From positions 88,070 through 152,069 of the forward strand of contig NZ_SULJ01000009.1 in assembly GCF_007115105.1 (NCBI RefSeq): DNA of 64,000 nucleotides. The letters run 5' to 3'. Source of the stretch: Clostridium sp. HBUAS56010 (GTDB taxonomy: Bacteria; Bacillota; Clostridia; Lachnospirales; Lachnospiraceae). The notes under the pieces were generated by a model. That model saw only the letters and a list, made by a program, of their open reading frames with translations, did no database searches and was not told the origin of the DNA. Shown here piece after piece: positions 1 through 8,881 of this stretch (positions are counted from its first letter, which is position 1; each line of letters starts with the position of its first letter). A program made the translations under genes and the position numbers.

Positions 1-192
1 AAAACTTCCACAACGCTGTACCTCCACTCCATTAACTTGTTCCGTAACTCCATGTCCTTTTGGCTGACACACCAAAACACTCATTTCAACTTTGTCTTTC
101 AATCCTTCCGCTATATGTTGAACCGTCCGCTCTATTCCTCCAATATCTGGATAATATAATTTATTAACCTGTAATATTTTTATCTTCTTCAC
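1..192 (-). CDS. GT4-type glycosyltransferase, N-terminal 64 residues only (cut by window edge)
   Basis: This is the first 64 codons of a gene that continues past base 1. The start is GTG at 190-192, with an AGGAGA site about 5 bases upstream, and the coding region overlaps the end of the preceding gene by 29 bases. The peptide opens with a Rossmann strand followed by a YYPDIGGIERTV motif, the usual N-terminus of GT-B family 4 glycosyltransferases (acceptor-side glycine loop). The overlap implies translational coupling with the initiating sugar transferase, so it probably adds an early sugar of the same repeat unit. Donor and acceptor cannot be told from this fragment. Confidence 0.8.
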   Translation of the reverse strand, partial: MKKIKILQVNKLYYPDIGGIERTVQHIAEGLKDKVEMSVLVCQPKGHGVTEQVNGVEVQRCGSF

Positions 193-1561
193 TATATTCT
201 CCTGGGACTAATGTAGCAGTCGTTTGTCCTTCCGCTATCCCTTCTGTGCTATCCTTCATGAATATAACCTTTAACGTCATTAGTATCAACTTTAAATCTA
301 ATAGAAATGAATGATTTTCTATATACATTAAATCCATTTTCAGCTTATCATAGGGTGTTGTATTATATTTTCCATAAATCTGAGCATAGCCCGTTAATCC
401 GCCCTTTACCTTTAGCCGATAATCAAATTCTGGCATATACTCCCGATATTCTGCAGCTATTTGGGGCCGCTCAGGTCTTGGTCCCACAAGAGACATTTCC
501 CCTTTGAGAATGTTAAACAACTGTGGTAACTCATCAATACGGGTTCTCCTTATGATTTTTCCAATTGGGGTTATTCGAACATCCCCTTCTGCAGATAAAC
601 GCGCAATCCCGTCCTTTTCCGCATTCATAATCATACTACGAAATTTATAAACATCAAACTCCATTCCTCCCATAGTGAGGCGAGTTTGTCTGTGAATAAT
701 TGTTCCTCCGTCATACAGTTTAATTAGAATAGTTGTAATTAACATAATTGGAGAAGTAATTAACAACAATAGGACGGATAAAATAATATCTGTTATACGT
801 TTTAAAAACTTTTCTTCAAACGTAAAACCATTATTTCTAGACAAAAGTAACGGAGTATCAAATATATGAATATCGTCAGATCCTCTAAGAATTATATCAG
901 AAATTTTAGGGGATAGATATGTCCGAATAGACTTTTCAAAACAATATTTCATTATTACATTTCTATATTGAGAAGGTATATCGCCAATTATAACTGCTTC
1001 ATAACCCTTAAGCCTTTCAAATATGTAATCCATCCCTTTTTTTATATTCACTGTCTCGCAAATATTGTATTTATCCTCTCTTGTATCAATTTTGGTCTTT
1101 AAACCAAATACTGATCTTTCACCGTAGACTAATATCATTTTCTTCGGTGGAAACATCATACTATAAAACCGTTGAAATACGTTCGTCCAAATAGTAATTA
1201 TAAGAATTTGAATAAAAGTCAGTAGAATAAGAGGAACTCCATTTACAAAATGTCGATCAAGTAAGCATATCTGCAAATATGTAACTGCATTCACACATAT
1301 AGTCGATAAAACTTGAGAATATACAATATCGGCCTTTTTTAAATACCCTACTTTGAAGCCTCCATAGGTATTGGTAAAGGAAAAAAACAATGCCCCATAT
1401 AATGATGCCATCAACCAATTCCCTTTTCGAAAAAATGGTAATTCAATATTGCTATTGTAATATTGTAACCATACAATCCAAAATATAATCATATGAAGTA
1501 AAATTGATGTCGCCAAAAAAAAGCATTTAATAATTCGTTTAAACTGTTCTTTTTGATTCAT
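164..1561 (-). CDS. Polyprenyl glycosylphosphotransferase (WbaP/EpsE-type initiating sugar transferase)
   Basis: Integral membrane enzyme that transfers a sugar-1-phosphate from a nucleotide sugar to undecaprenyl phosphate, starting a glycan repeat unit. The N-terminal ~130 residues contain about four membrane helices, followed by a Rossmann-like linker (about 140-235) and the catalytic Bac_transf domain (252-465), which has one membrane helix at about 257-281. Diagnostic motifs are KFRSM (306-310), DELPQLFN (343-350) and GPRPE (360-364). At 465 aa it has the normal length of the PHPT-domain family. It is followed by an overlapping GT4 gene. Which sugar is transferred (Gal, Glc, GalNAc or other) cannot be read from the sequence. 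Confidence 0.93.
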   Translation of the reverse strand: MNQKEQFKRIIKCFFLATSILLHMIIFWIVWLQYYNSNIELPFFRKGNWLMASLYGALFFSFTNTYGGFKVGYLKKADIVYSQVLSTICVNAVTYLQICLLDRHFVNGVPLILLTFIQILIITIWTNVFQRFYSMMFPPKKMILVYGERSVFGLKTKIDTREDKYNICETVNIKKGMDYIFERLKGYEAVIIGDIPSQYRNVIMKYCFEKSIRTYLSPKISDIILRGSDDIHIFDTPLLLSRNNGFTFEEKFLKRITDIILSVLLLLITSPIMLITTILIKLYDGGTIIHRQTRLTMGGMEFDVYKFRSMIMNAEKDGIARLSAEGDVRITPIGKIIRRTRIDELPQLFNILKGEMSLVGPRPERPQIAAEYREYMPEFDYRLKVKGGLTGYAQIYGKYNTTPYDKLKMDLMYIENHSFLLDLKLILMTLKVIFMKDSTEGIAEGQTTATLVPGEYSEEDKNITG

Positions 1562-1607
1562 AATTGTTTTAACCTCTTCTTATTGCTTTAACTCCAAGAC
1601 TTTTATT

Positions 1608-1637
1608 AGTATAACATATTTAATCGACTTAGTACAA
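1608..1637 (-). promoter_or_regulatory. Candidate promoter for the initiating sugar transferase
   Basis: Read on the minus strand: a -35-like TTGTAC (1632-1637), an 18-base spacer and a -10 TATACT (1608-1613), about 45 bases upstream of the start codon. The match is good but not perfect. Confidence 0.45.
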
Positions 1638-1697
1638 TCTTCTCCATAACAAAATAGGATGTTATTATTTAAGAATTTATGAATATTTTACCTTATA

Positions 1698-1751
1698 AAA
1701 AATCAAGATAACCAATGAATACCATAATATCCATTATTTATCTTGATTTTT
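1698..1751 (-). terminator. Rho-independent terminator after the O-antigen-ligase-like gene
   Basis: A long inverted repeat (left arm 1698-1711, right arm 1738-1751, AAAAATCAAGATAA pairing with its complement) lies just downstream of the minus-strand gene ending at 1769. On the minus strand it is followed by a T-rich stretch. The arms are AT-rich but long. Confidence 0.7.
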
Positions 1752-1768
1752 ATTTTTCTAATTATTTG

Positions 1769-3355
1769 TTATTCCTCTATAGATTTGGAAGTATATCTGG
1801 TTTTCTTCGCTGCCATGATACCTAGCAGAAGCCAAAAAACAGGTGTTGTTATTGGTAAGTTAAGATTAACAACTGCTTGTATACTATAACTAATAACGGC
1901 AAACGCAATAGCCAATATATAAGAATTGTTTCTATTATGTTTTAATGTATCCAATATATTGCTAATAATAAAAACTAAATAAGACGTCAATCCAGCAACA
2001 CCAACTGTAATCAACAAATGTAAATACTCATTATGTGCACTGTCAAACAATTCTTTATAAGGATTATTTGCAGTTCTTTGCAAAATAAATATGCCAAACG
2101 TTTCTGGACCAAAACCAATTATCTTCTTAAAAATAGATAAACCAGAAAAACGTTCCATTGCATTTCTCCAAATATATCCCCGATGTGTTCCCCAATCATC
2201 ATTGAACACAAAATACGCACTTAAACCACCATACTTTGTAGAATTGCCCAAAATATTTATATCATAATAAATATAAAGTATACCTAGTAAAACAGCCACC
2301 ATAACAAAGATCCAAATACATTTAAATGTATTTCCATATACTTTATCTCTATTACCAAATTTGGTATCTATAGCTTTCTCAATACAGATAGCTGCCCATA
2401 AAGCAATCACTATGTAATGTAACCCCGAGAAGCCAATAACCATGTTAAAAGCACTATCAATACCTAATACCCTATCACCCATAAACAAATTTATCCAATC
2501 AATGCATTGTATAACAGTAAAAAATGTTGTTATAATTATCAAATATTTTCGCATTCCATTTTTACTAGAAAAAAGAATAAATGGCAACAAGCAAAATAAT
2601 GATGCTAAACTGAGATATGCATTATCACTAACTCCCATTATAATTGCAAAAAAACTAATAACCATACAAATATAATAAATAACAGATTGTTTTAACTCTT
2701 TACTTAAAGAAAATAATACCGTTGAAATTGCTACAATAATCCCCACATAAGCAGTATACGTATTGATATTGCCAATAGTTGAAGTAAAAATTGCTCTTTG
2801 TCCTGCGACCATTGGAGCCTTGAATTTAAAAATATCTAATTTAAAATAATCTGTAATACCAAATAGACATATAAATATACCCGCCGCAATAATTATATTA
2901 ATATCATTTTTTTTGAACTCCCAGAATTTACTAACACAAAAATACGATAGAACATACCATGTAATTAAAAATAACCCTGTAAATCTGCCTTCATTTCCCC
3001 AAAAAGATTCAAATACAAAATCCGATGTTATTGTTGACAGAATAGTAATTAAATAAAAAGCTAATACTGAATAATCTGTTAGAGTTAAATTTTCAAAAGC
3101 TTTATTTAATAAATCCTTATCTACAGATTGAATTATCTTGTACCTCTGCAAAATAACGCAAATGACTAGTATTATAATCATAGTAATAGTACAAATGCAA
3201 TAAAAATAATATTTGGAAATAAGAATATCAAAATACTTATTTCTAACAAACAATGGAAGCCCTACACCTATAAATATGACATATACCCTCATAAATAAAG
3301 CAACCAAAGAATTACTTCGATGGACACCACAACTATTTTTATTTAACTCCGCCAC
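1769..3355 (-). CDS. O-antigen ligase / Wzy_C family polytopic membrane protein
   Basis: 528-residue membrane protein with about 11-12 predicted membrane helices and a large hydrophilic loop in its C-terminal half. That loop contains GPETFG and then DSAHNEYLHLLITVG, typical of the Wzy_C (O-antigen ligase/polymerase) family; the His-Asn-Glu cluster is the family hallmark. Such proteins polymerise lipid-linked repeats or ligate glycan or teichoic chains to an acceptor outside the membrane. Translation starts at GTG 3355 with an AAGGAG site 7 bases upstream. It lies in an AT-rich block with the initiating transferase. Polymerase and ligase roles cannot be separated by sequence, and other bactoprenol-linked substrates are possible. 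Confidence 0.82.
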   Translation of the reverse strand: MAELNKNSCGVHRSNSLVALFMRVYVIFIGVGLPLFVRNKYFDILISKYYFYCICTITMIIILVICVILQRYKIIQSVDKDLLNKAFENLTLTDYSVLAFYLITILSTITSDFVFESFWGNEGRFTGLFLITWYVLSYFCVSKFWEFKKNDINIIIAAGIFICLFGITDYFKLDIFKFKAPMVAGQRAIFTSTIGNINTYTAYVGIIVAISTVLFSLSKELKQSVIYYICMVISFFAIIMGVSDNAYLSLASLFCLLPFILFSSKNGMRKYLIIITTFFTVIQCIDWINLFMGDRVLGIDSAFNMVIGFSGLHYIVIALWAAICIEKAIDTKFGNRDKVYGNTFKCIWIFVMVAVLLGILYIYYDINILGNSTKYGGLSAYFVFNDDWGTHRGYIWRNAMERFSGLSIFKKIIGFGPETFGIFILQRTANNPYKELFDSAHNEYLHLLITVGVAGLTSYLVFIISNILDTLKHNRNNSYILAIAFAVISYSIQAVVNLNLPITTPVFWLLLGIMAAKKTRYTSKSIEE

Positions 3356-3486
3356 AGCTATTCTCCTTTTACATCGATATTATTTATAGAAATAATATAT
3401 CACCAATTTATTATAGTGTTTTTTATCATATAGCATCTTAGTACTTTTCATTAATATAACATCTTTAATTGGTTATAAAAAAGGCA

Positions 3487-3526
3487 AAAAGGTCAATAAT
3501 AGATTTCTCTATTATCGACCTTTCTT
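3487..3526 (-). terminator. Terminator after the acidic CW_binding-repeat protein
   Basis: Inverted repeat AAAAGGTC/ATAATAG pairing with CTATTAT/GACCTTTT across 3487-3526. On the minus strand it is followed by T-rich sequence, just past the stop codon at 3543. Confidence 0.8.
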
Positions 3527-3542
3527 TTGATATAACTATCAA

Positions 3543-5303
3543 TTAGTCTTCTACGTAGATATAATCGATATTTGAACCGCTCTGAACATAGCAACGATCA
3601 TTTCCATCTTTTGCTTTTGTCTTTTTCTTCTGAACAGTACCAGAAGTATTAACTAATTTATATTCGATTTTTCCTGCTTTCACTTTATCGTTATCAATCT
3701 TCCAAGCTTCTGACCAATCAGACTTTTTCTTATCTATTGTATCAGCGTCACCTAAGAATTCATTTTTTGTAATATCATCAATAAACTCATCAGTGTCAAG
3801 AAGTTCATAGGTAACCGCATCTGCATCTTTCTTGTTAATCTTAATAACAGAATATTTGTCATCTTTATCTGCTTTCAGAAGCATACCAGACAAATAATAC
3901 TTGTCATCAGATTCACCAGTTTTTCCTGATCCTTTAAAGCTTCCTGATTTGTTGAACATAAAGCGGAAAGATTCTCCATCAATACTAACATTCTGTTTAT
4001 TAGTCTTCATAGAACCATCATTACCATCGCCGAAGTAATAAGCATAGTATCCTGCCTCATTTAAATCATTTGCACTATTAAGGAAGTTCTCTTCAGTATC
4101 AAACTTAGTATCATCAATGCTGTCATCATCTAAAATAGCAGAAATCTTTGTAGAACTTACTCTTCCAGATTCAGACACTTCGAACCTAATGAATTTAAGA
4201 CCAGATTTCATTCTTCCATATTCATCAAATGCATACTTCTTACCATTGATAGTCTTAAGTTCAGAAGCTACTAATTTACCATCTTTATCAGAATAGTACC
4301 AGAAATCTTCATCATCGTTATATTTTTTTAACTGTAAGTTTTCATCTGGAACTACCTTAAACCAACCCTTGGTTACTCTAGCGCCATCTTCTGGTGAACC
4401 ATAGTATCTCCAATTATGGCTATACTCAGCATCACCCTGAGAAGCAGTACTAATGCCCAGAACTGAAGCATCAGCTAAGGTTGCTCTTTTAACATCTGTG
4501 GTATCTGTTGTTGGATCTGCATCATAAATAACCCATTCAGCGTTCATACGACCATGCTCATCAAAGCCATATTTTTTACCATTAATTGTTTTGCCTTTTT
4601 CGCCAGCCATCTTTTTACCATTGCTCTTGAAGTAGAACCAACGTGTCTGATTTTCATCATCATAAACATTTTTGCTAGAGTGTCCGGTAGAATCGCTATT
4701 ATAACCATCATCTTCGATTTCAATTTGTACCCAGCCACTTGCCTGTGCACCGTCATTTTCATCTCCGCAATAGTACTCGCCATTATCTTTCTGCCAAGCA
4801 TCATCACCAGTTTTTCTTTCGCCATCTTTTCCAATCCAACCAAATAGCATTTTGCCTTCATCATCAAAAATGTATTTTTTGCCATTAATTGTTTTGAAAG
4901 AAGCTGTGGTATTTGAACTGGAAGACTTATAAGCCTTTCCGTTAGCACCGAAGTAATACCAATGATTTAATGGTTCATCATCATCACTACCACCATCATA
5001 CTCCTCATTTTCTACAGAAACCCATTTGTTGGTTACCATAGCACCACTTTCATTTACGTAGTAGTAGTTATCTTCATCTTCTACGATAGCATCAGTTGTC
5101 ATTTCACCATCTTCATTAAGATAGAACCAATTGTCTCCTGATTTTGCCCACTTCTCTGTTACATGATCTCCGCTCTTATCATAGTACACCCATGTACCAT
5201 TTTCTTCCTGCCAGCCCTGAGCTGCGAAAGAAGACATGGAAGCACCTACTGCAAGCAATGCTGCTGTAGATAAAACAGCAACTAACTTTGTCTGCTTTTT
5301 CAT
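3543..5303 (-). CDS. Secreted acidic cell-wall-binding repeat protein (CW_binding repeats)
   Basis: 586 aa if started at MKKQTK (5301-5303), which has an AGGAGAG site upstream; a longer in-frame start at 5360 lacks one. A signal peptide of about 27 residues ends near SSFAA. The mature part consists of CW_binding-type repeats (aromatic-rich units such as WVYYDKSG, NWFYLNEDGEM, KYIFDDEGKM), unusually acidic and broken by Asp/Glu/Ser-rich insertions. The last ~180 residues diverge and lack clear repeats. No enzymatic domain is recognisable, so it is probably a structural or adhesive protein held to choline- or glycan-substituted wall polymer. It is divergently transcribed from the CDP-choline gene. 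Confidence 0.85.
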   Translation of the reverse strand: MKKQTKLVAVLSTAALLAVGASMSSFAAQGWQEENGTWVYYDKSGDHVTEKWAKSGDNWFYLNEDGEMTTDAIVEDEDNYYYVNESGAMVTNKWVSVENEEYDGGSDDDEPLNHWYYFGANGKAYKSSSSNTTASFKTINGKKYIFDDEGKMLFGWIGKDGERKTGDDAWQKDNGEYYCGDENDGAQASGWVQIEIEDDGYNSDSTGHSSKNVYDDENQTRWFYFKSNGKKMAGEKGKTINGKKYGFDEHGRMNAEWVIYDADPTTDTTDVKRATLADASVLGISTASQGDAEYSHNWRYYGSPEDGARVTKGWFKVVPDENLQLKKYNDDEDFWYYSDKDGKLVASELKTINGKKYAFDEYGRMKSGLKFIRFEVSESGRVSSTKISAILDDDSIDDTKFDTEENFLNSANDLNEAGYYAYYFGDGNDGSMKTNKQNVSIDGESFRFMFNKSGSFKGSGKTGESDDKYYLSGMLLKADKDDKYSVIKINKKDADAVTYELLDTDEFIDDITKNEFLGDADTIDKKKSDWSEAWKIDNDKVKAGKIEYKLVNTSGTVQKKKTKAKDGNDRCYVQSGSNIDYIYVED

Positions 5304-5369
5304 AATTAATGCACTCTCCTTTTTTCTTTTTGAAATATTTTCTGAAATTCCTAATAGCATTACGAGGTA

Positions 5370-5398
5370 ATTATACTTCCTATAATGGAAATTATCAA
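5370..5398 (-). promoter_or_regulatory. Promoter for the acidic CW_binding protein
   Basis: On the minus strand: -35 TTGATA (5393-5398), 17-base spacer, -10 TATAAT (5370-5375). Two A-tracts (T7 on the plus strand, 5402-5418) lie immediately upstream, as in UP elements. The arrangement suggests strong constitutive transcription. Confidence 0.8.
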
Positions 5399-5595
5399 TA
5401 CTTTTTTTACTTTTTTTGCATATTTTTCAAAAAGCAGAAAATATTTACATTTCCTCCAGAAGCTATCAATTCCTCCATCACATGGAACAGTATAATACAT
5501 TTTGGGAAAAAATACTATAACATTTCTCTGTTCATTTTCTTACATAATCTTTACGAAAATGGTTTTAACTGGTAGTTTTGTATTATTCTTCATAC

Positions 5596-5706
5596 ATGAA
5601 GGGGGTTATGAGGCTTTTATGGCAATTATTATGGTGGTTTTATGGTATCTCCCGGTTCCATAGGCGTTTTTTCTTTCTGTTGATTTTTGCTATTACAATG
5701 GTATAA
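5596..5706 (+). CDS. Possible 36-residue hydrophobic peptide (uncertain)
   Basis: An ORF too short for routine calling. It encodes a Trp/Phe/Arg-rich hydrophobic peptide starting MKGVMRLLWQ and ending FAITMV, with a basic stretch (SRFHRRF) in the middle. The inner ATG at 5608 has a GGGGG stretch directly upstream but at a poor spacing, and no good promoter is seen. Its last codons overlap the -10 box of the downstream licC-licA promoter. It could be a small membrane peptide or chance coding in leader DNA. Confidence 0.2.
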   Translation: MKGVMRLLWQLLWWFYGISRFHRRFFFLLIFAITMV

Positions 5707-5707
5707 T
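5680..5707 (+). promoter_or_regulatory. Promoter for the licC-licA fusion gene
   Basis: -35 TTGATT (5680-5685), 16-base spacer, -10 TATAAT (5702-5707). The transcript would begin near 5714, leaving about 60 bases before the chosen ATG at 5773. Confidence 0.7.
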
Positions 5708-5772
5708 GTTCATATAAAACTTGCATCATGTTAAATTTGAACAACTTTTTAAAATACGGAGGTCTTACTGCT

Positions 5773-7599
5773 ATGGATCGTAATGTCATTATCTGCCGCT
5801 CAATTCTTGAGAATCCTTTGGTTACTCAGAGAGAGCTGGCGAAGGAACTTCATGTTTCGCTGGGCACTGCCAACAGTCTTGTGAAGGAATGTCTGGAAAA
5901 AGAACTGATCCGGGCTGGGAAACGAAAAGACTCTTATGAACTGCTTCCGCAGGGAGAAGCGCTGCTGGAACAGCATAAAGTTGATGGAGCTGTTATTATT
6001 GCTGCTGGGTTTGGATCCAGGTTCGTTCCTTTGACGTTTGAAATGCCTAAGGGACTTTTGGAGGTGTTTGGGGAACGGATGATTGAGCGTCAGATCAGAC
6101 AGCTTCATGAGTCGGGAATTACGGATATTACAATTGTCGTTGGCTATCTGAAAGAAAAGTTTGAATACCTCATTGATAAATATCAGGTAAAGCTTCTATA
6201 TAATCCTGAATATTCCAAGAAAAATACACTGGCAACGATCTATCATGCAAAAGAACTATTTTATGGTAAGAACATGTATGTACTCTCTTCGGATAACTGG
6301 ATGAGACATAATATGTATCATGCTTATGAGGGAGGTGCCTGGTATTCTTCTTCTTATATAGAAGGGGAAACTTCTGAGTGGTGTCTGGATTATAATAAGA
6401 AAGGACGAATTCTTGATGTATTTGTTGGGGGAAAGGATCAGTGGGTTATGTATGGTCCTGTGTATTTCTCCAGTGAGTTTTCCAGGCAGTTTCTTCCGGT
6501 GCTGGAAGGATATTATAATCTTCCTGGTACGGAACAGTTTTATTGGGAGAATGTTTATATGGAGATGCTGTCCGGAGATGCTGCAAAAAGGCTTCCCCAA
6601 CTGCCCGAGGCAAAGAAAGACATTGAACTGTATATAAACCGCAGACCGGCTGATGAAGTATATGAATTTGAAAATCTGGAAGAATTACGGCGTTTTGATG
6701 TTAAATATCAGCGTCATTCTGATAATGAAGCCATGGAACTGCTTGCAGAGGTCTTTCATGTTCCGGAATCAGAGATTACGGAAATTCGTTGCCTGAAAGC
6801 CGGAATGACAAATAAATCATTTTTATTTAAGGTAAAAAACCGCCAGTATATCTGCCGGATTCCTGGACCGGGAACAGAACTTTTAATTAACCGGAAAGAG
6901 GAAAAAGAAGTCTATGATGTTATAAACAGTTTGGGGATTGCGGAACATGTTATTTATTTCAATGGGGATACCGGATATAAGATTGCAGAATTTTATGATG
7001 GTTCCCACAATGCAGATGCCAAAAATATAGAAGAGATGAAACGTTGCATGGAACTTGTCCGCAAACTTCATGGGCTGGGATTAAAGGTGGATCATTCCTT
7101 TGACTTAAGAGAGCGGATTGATTTTTATGAAAAGCTTTGTAAATCTCATGGCGACATTTTGTTTGAAGATTATGGGAAGGTACGGGGACAGATCAATGAG
7201 TTGTTGGAACGACTGGATCAACTGGGGCATGATAAGGTTCTTTCTCATCTTGACCCCGTAGTGGATAACTTTCTATTTCTTCCAGATGGAACCACGCGGC
7301 TGATCGACTGGGAATACGCGGGTATGTGTGATCCTCTGGTGGATATTGCCATGTGTGCCATCTATTCTTATTATGACGAGGAAGAGTCAGACCGGTTGAT
7401 TGAGATTTATCTTGAACGGAAGCCTACACCGGAAGAGCGGTTTACCATTTACGCTTATATGGCATTAGGGGGATTGTTATGGAGTCTGTGGGCGGTGTAT
7501 AAGGCAGCGCTTGGAGAGGAATTTGGAGAATACACCATCATCATGTACCGCTATGCCAAAACCTATTTTAAGAAGTGCAGCACAATTGTATTAGAATGA
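5773..7599 (+). CDS. licCA: Winged-helix / phosphocholine cytidylyltransferase / choline kinase fusion (LicC-LicA type)
   Basis: 608 aa from ATG 5773, which has GGAGGT 9 bases upstream (an in-frame ATG at 5728 lacks a site). Residues 1-70 form a winged-helix DNA-binding-like domain. Residues 73-290 are a nucleotidyltransferase with AAGFGSRF (77-84), K93 and SSDNW (172-176), as in LicC enzymes that make CDP-choline from CTP and phosphocholine. Residues 310-600 are a choline/ethanolamine kinase with HLDPVVDN (492-499) and IDWEYAG (511-517), as in LicA. One polypeptide would therefore phosphorylate and activate choline for decoration of surface glycan. LicC-LicA fusions are known in Treponema; winged-helix versions occur in Firmicutes. 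Ethanolamine or another amino alcohol is an alternative substrate. CW_binding-repeat proteins flank it. Confidence 0.9.
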   Translation: MDRNVIICRSILENPLVTQRELAKELHVSLGTANSLVKECLEKELIRAGKRKDSYELLPQGEALLEQHKVDGAVIIAAGFGSRFVPLTFEMPKGLLEVFGERMIERQIRQLHESGITDITIVVGYLKEKFEYLIDKYQVKLLYNPEYSKKNTLATIYHAKELFYGKNMYVLSSDNWMRHNMYHAYEGGAWYSSSYIEGETSEWCLDYNKKGRILDVFVGGKDQWVMYGPVYFSSEFSRQFLPVLEGYYNLPGTEQFYWENVYMEMLSGDAAKRLPQLPEAKKDIELYINRRPADEVYEFENLEELRRFDVKYQRHSDNEAMELLAEVFHVPESEITEIRCLKAGMTNKSFLFKVKNRQYICRIPGPGTELLINRKEEKEVYDVINSLGIAEHVIYFNGDTGYKIAEFYDGSHNADAKNIEEMKRCMELVRKLHGLGLKVDHSFDLRERIDFYEKLCKSHGDILFEDYGKVRGQINELLERLDQLGHDKVLSHLDPVVDNFLFLPDGTTRLIDWEYAGMCDPLVDIAMCAIYSYYDEEESDRLIEIYLERKPTPEERFTIYAYMALGGLLWSLWAVYKAALGEEFGEYTIIMYRYAKTYFKKCSTIVLE

Positions 7600-7659
7600 C
7601 ATTTATGGAAATTTGTCTGCAAATCGTAATAAAATGTTTAGGTATTCTTTCCTATCCTA

Positions 7660-7668
7660 TGCTATAAT
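7660..7668 (+). promoter_or_regulatory. Extended -10 promoter for the CW_binding protein at 7717
   Basis: TG-C-TATAAT (7660-7668) is an extended -10 element. No good -35 hexamer is visible 17 bases upstream. It lies about 50 bases before the chosen start codon. Confidence 0.55.
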
Positions 7669-7716
7669 GGCAGTATCTGTAAAAAAGCAATGCTAGAACA
7701 GGAGGAAGAAAACGGT

Positions 7717-8760
7717 ATGCGATACGGAAAAAAGGCGGCAGCATTTTTGCTGGCCGGACTTATAGGGACCGCCTCCCTGATACCGGCCGGGTCTGCCTGG
7801 GCTGCAACCGGCTGGGTTTCAGAAGGTTCCAATTGGAAATACATTGACCAGGACGGGTCTGCTCATAAAGGTTGGGTAAAAACGGCTGATGGCACCTATT
7901 ATTTTCTTGATCTCTCCAACGGCTATATGAGTACCGGCTGGAAGCAGATCAATGGGAAGTGGTATTATTTCCATTCCAACGGAGCCATGGCTACCAAGTG
8001 GATACTAAAAGACAAAAAATATTATTACCTGTTTGACAGCACTGGTGCTATGGTTACAGGATGGCTGAAGATCGGGAATGATTACTATTATATGAAGGGC
8101 GATGGCTCTATGTCTACCGGCTGGCGGGAGATGGATGGCGGCTGGTATTATTTTAAAGAAGACGGCAAATGCGTCATCGGATGGGGAAAGATAGGCAACG
8201 ACTGGTTCTATTTTGGCTCTGACGGCAAGATGGTGACGGGCTGGAAACAGATTGAGAATGCCTATTACTACTTAAACCTGGATGCAAAGTCTGTTCTCGG
8301 TAAGATGATGACTGGCTGGCTTAGTGACGGTACCAACAAGTACTATATGGATACAGGCAGCGGTAAGATGGCTCATGGCTGGAAACAGGTGGATGGCACC
8401 TATTATTACTTCAACGAATCCGGTCATATGATGAAAGGCTGGATTCAGGTTTCTAATGTTTATTATTACCTTGATCCGACTACCGGGAAGATGGCGGCGA
8501 ATACCACTCTTACCATTGACGGAAAGAGTTATACCTTTGCTTCCAACGGAGCGTACCAGGGGAATAATGGAACGCCTTCTGCCACGACTCCTTCCAATAC
8601 AGGGAATCCTTCTGGGACACCTTCTGGTTCCGGCAATACACCGGGAGGATCCGAATCTTCTTCCGGAACGATTTCAGGGGGACCGGGAGAAGGTTCTCCG
8701 AACCCTTCTGATAATGGAGTATATGAGCTGGCACCCGGACTAACCGGTGGTCCTGGCTGA
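7717..8760 (+). CDS. Secreted CW_binding (choline-binding-type) repeat protein
   Basis: 347 aa from ATG 7717, with AGGAGG 10 bases upstream; the earlier in-frame ATG at 7690 precedes that site. The signal peptide ends at about residue 30 (AWAA). Residues ~31-285 are about a dozen CW_binding repeats of the GW-x-YYY-G-M-TGW type found in choline-binding proteins. The tail (~286-347) is rich in Ser, Gly, Pro and Thr and ends PGLTGGPG. There is no catalytic domain. It lies just downstream of the CDP-choline gene and upstream of a GH25 lysozyme with the same repeats, so it probably attaches non-covalently to phosphocholine-bearing polymer. Its exact role (adhesin, scaffold) is unknown. Confidence 0.88.
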   Translation: MRYGKKAAAFLLAGLIGTASLIPAGSAWAATGWVSEGSNWKYIDQDGSAHKGWVKTADGTYYFLDLSNGYMSTGWKQINGKWYYFHSNGAMATKWILKDKKYYYLFDSTGAMVTGWLKIGNDYYYMKGDGSMSTGWREMDGGWYYFKEDGKCVIGWGKIGNDWFYFGSDGKMVTGWKQIENAYYYLNLDAKSVLGKMMTGWLSDGTNKYYMDTGSGKMAHGWKQVDGTYYYFNESGHMMKGWIQVSNVYYYLDPTTGKMAANTTLTIDGKSYTFASNGAYQGNNGTPSATTPSNTGNPSGTPSGSGNTPGGSESSSGTISGGPGEGSPNPSDNGVYELAPGLTGGPG

Positions 8761-8781
8761 CCGATCTGATTCGTATCTGTG

Positions 8782-8817
8782 TGGGTATCTGCACCTCGGC
8801 GCAGATACCCATATTTT
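8782..8817 (+). terminator. Terminator after the CW_binding protein
   Basis: A GC-containing hairpin, TGGGTATCTGC pairing with GCAGATACCCA (8782-8811), followed by a T run (8813-8817). Confidence 0.88.
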
Positions 8818-8881
8818 TATATTTTTTCTATGGGAAGCAATGGTATTTACCTATTACATATATTCATAAGGAGGCTTTGTT

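Larger units (their letters stand above)
5304..5772. other. 469-base divergent intergenic region
   Basis: Separates the minus-strand CW_binding protein from the plus-strand licC-licA fusion gene. It holds a near-consensus minus-strand promoter (5370-5398) with two runs of seven T directly upstream (5402-5418) that could act as an UP element, a plus-strand promoter (5680-5707), and a 36-codon hydrophobic ORF (5596-5706). Nothing else with clear structure was seen between about 5420 and 5590. Confidence 0.6.

Noticed and set aside
4544..4948. 134-codon Met/Lys-rich minus-strand ORF within the acidic repeat protein gene
   Set aside because: Out-of-frame shadow created by the repetitive Asp/Glu-rich codons of the real gene.
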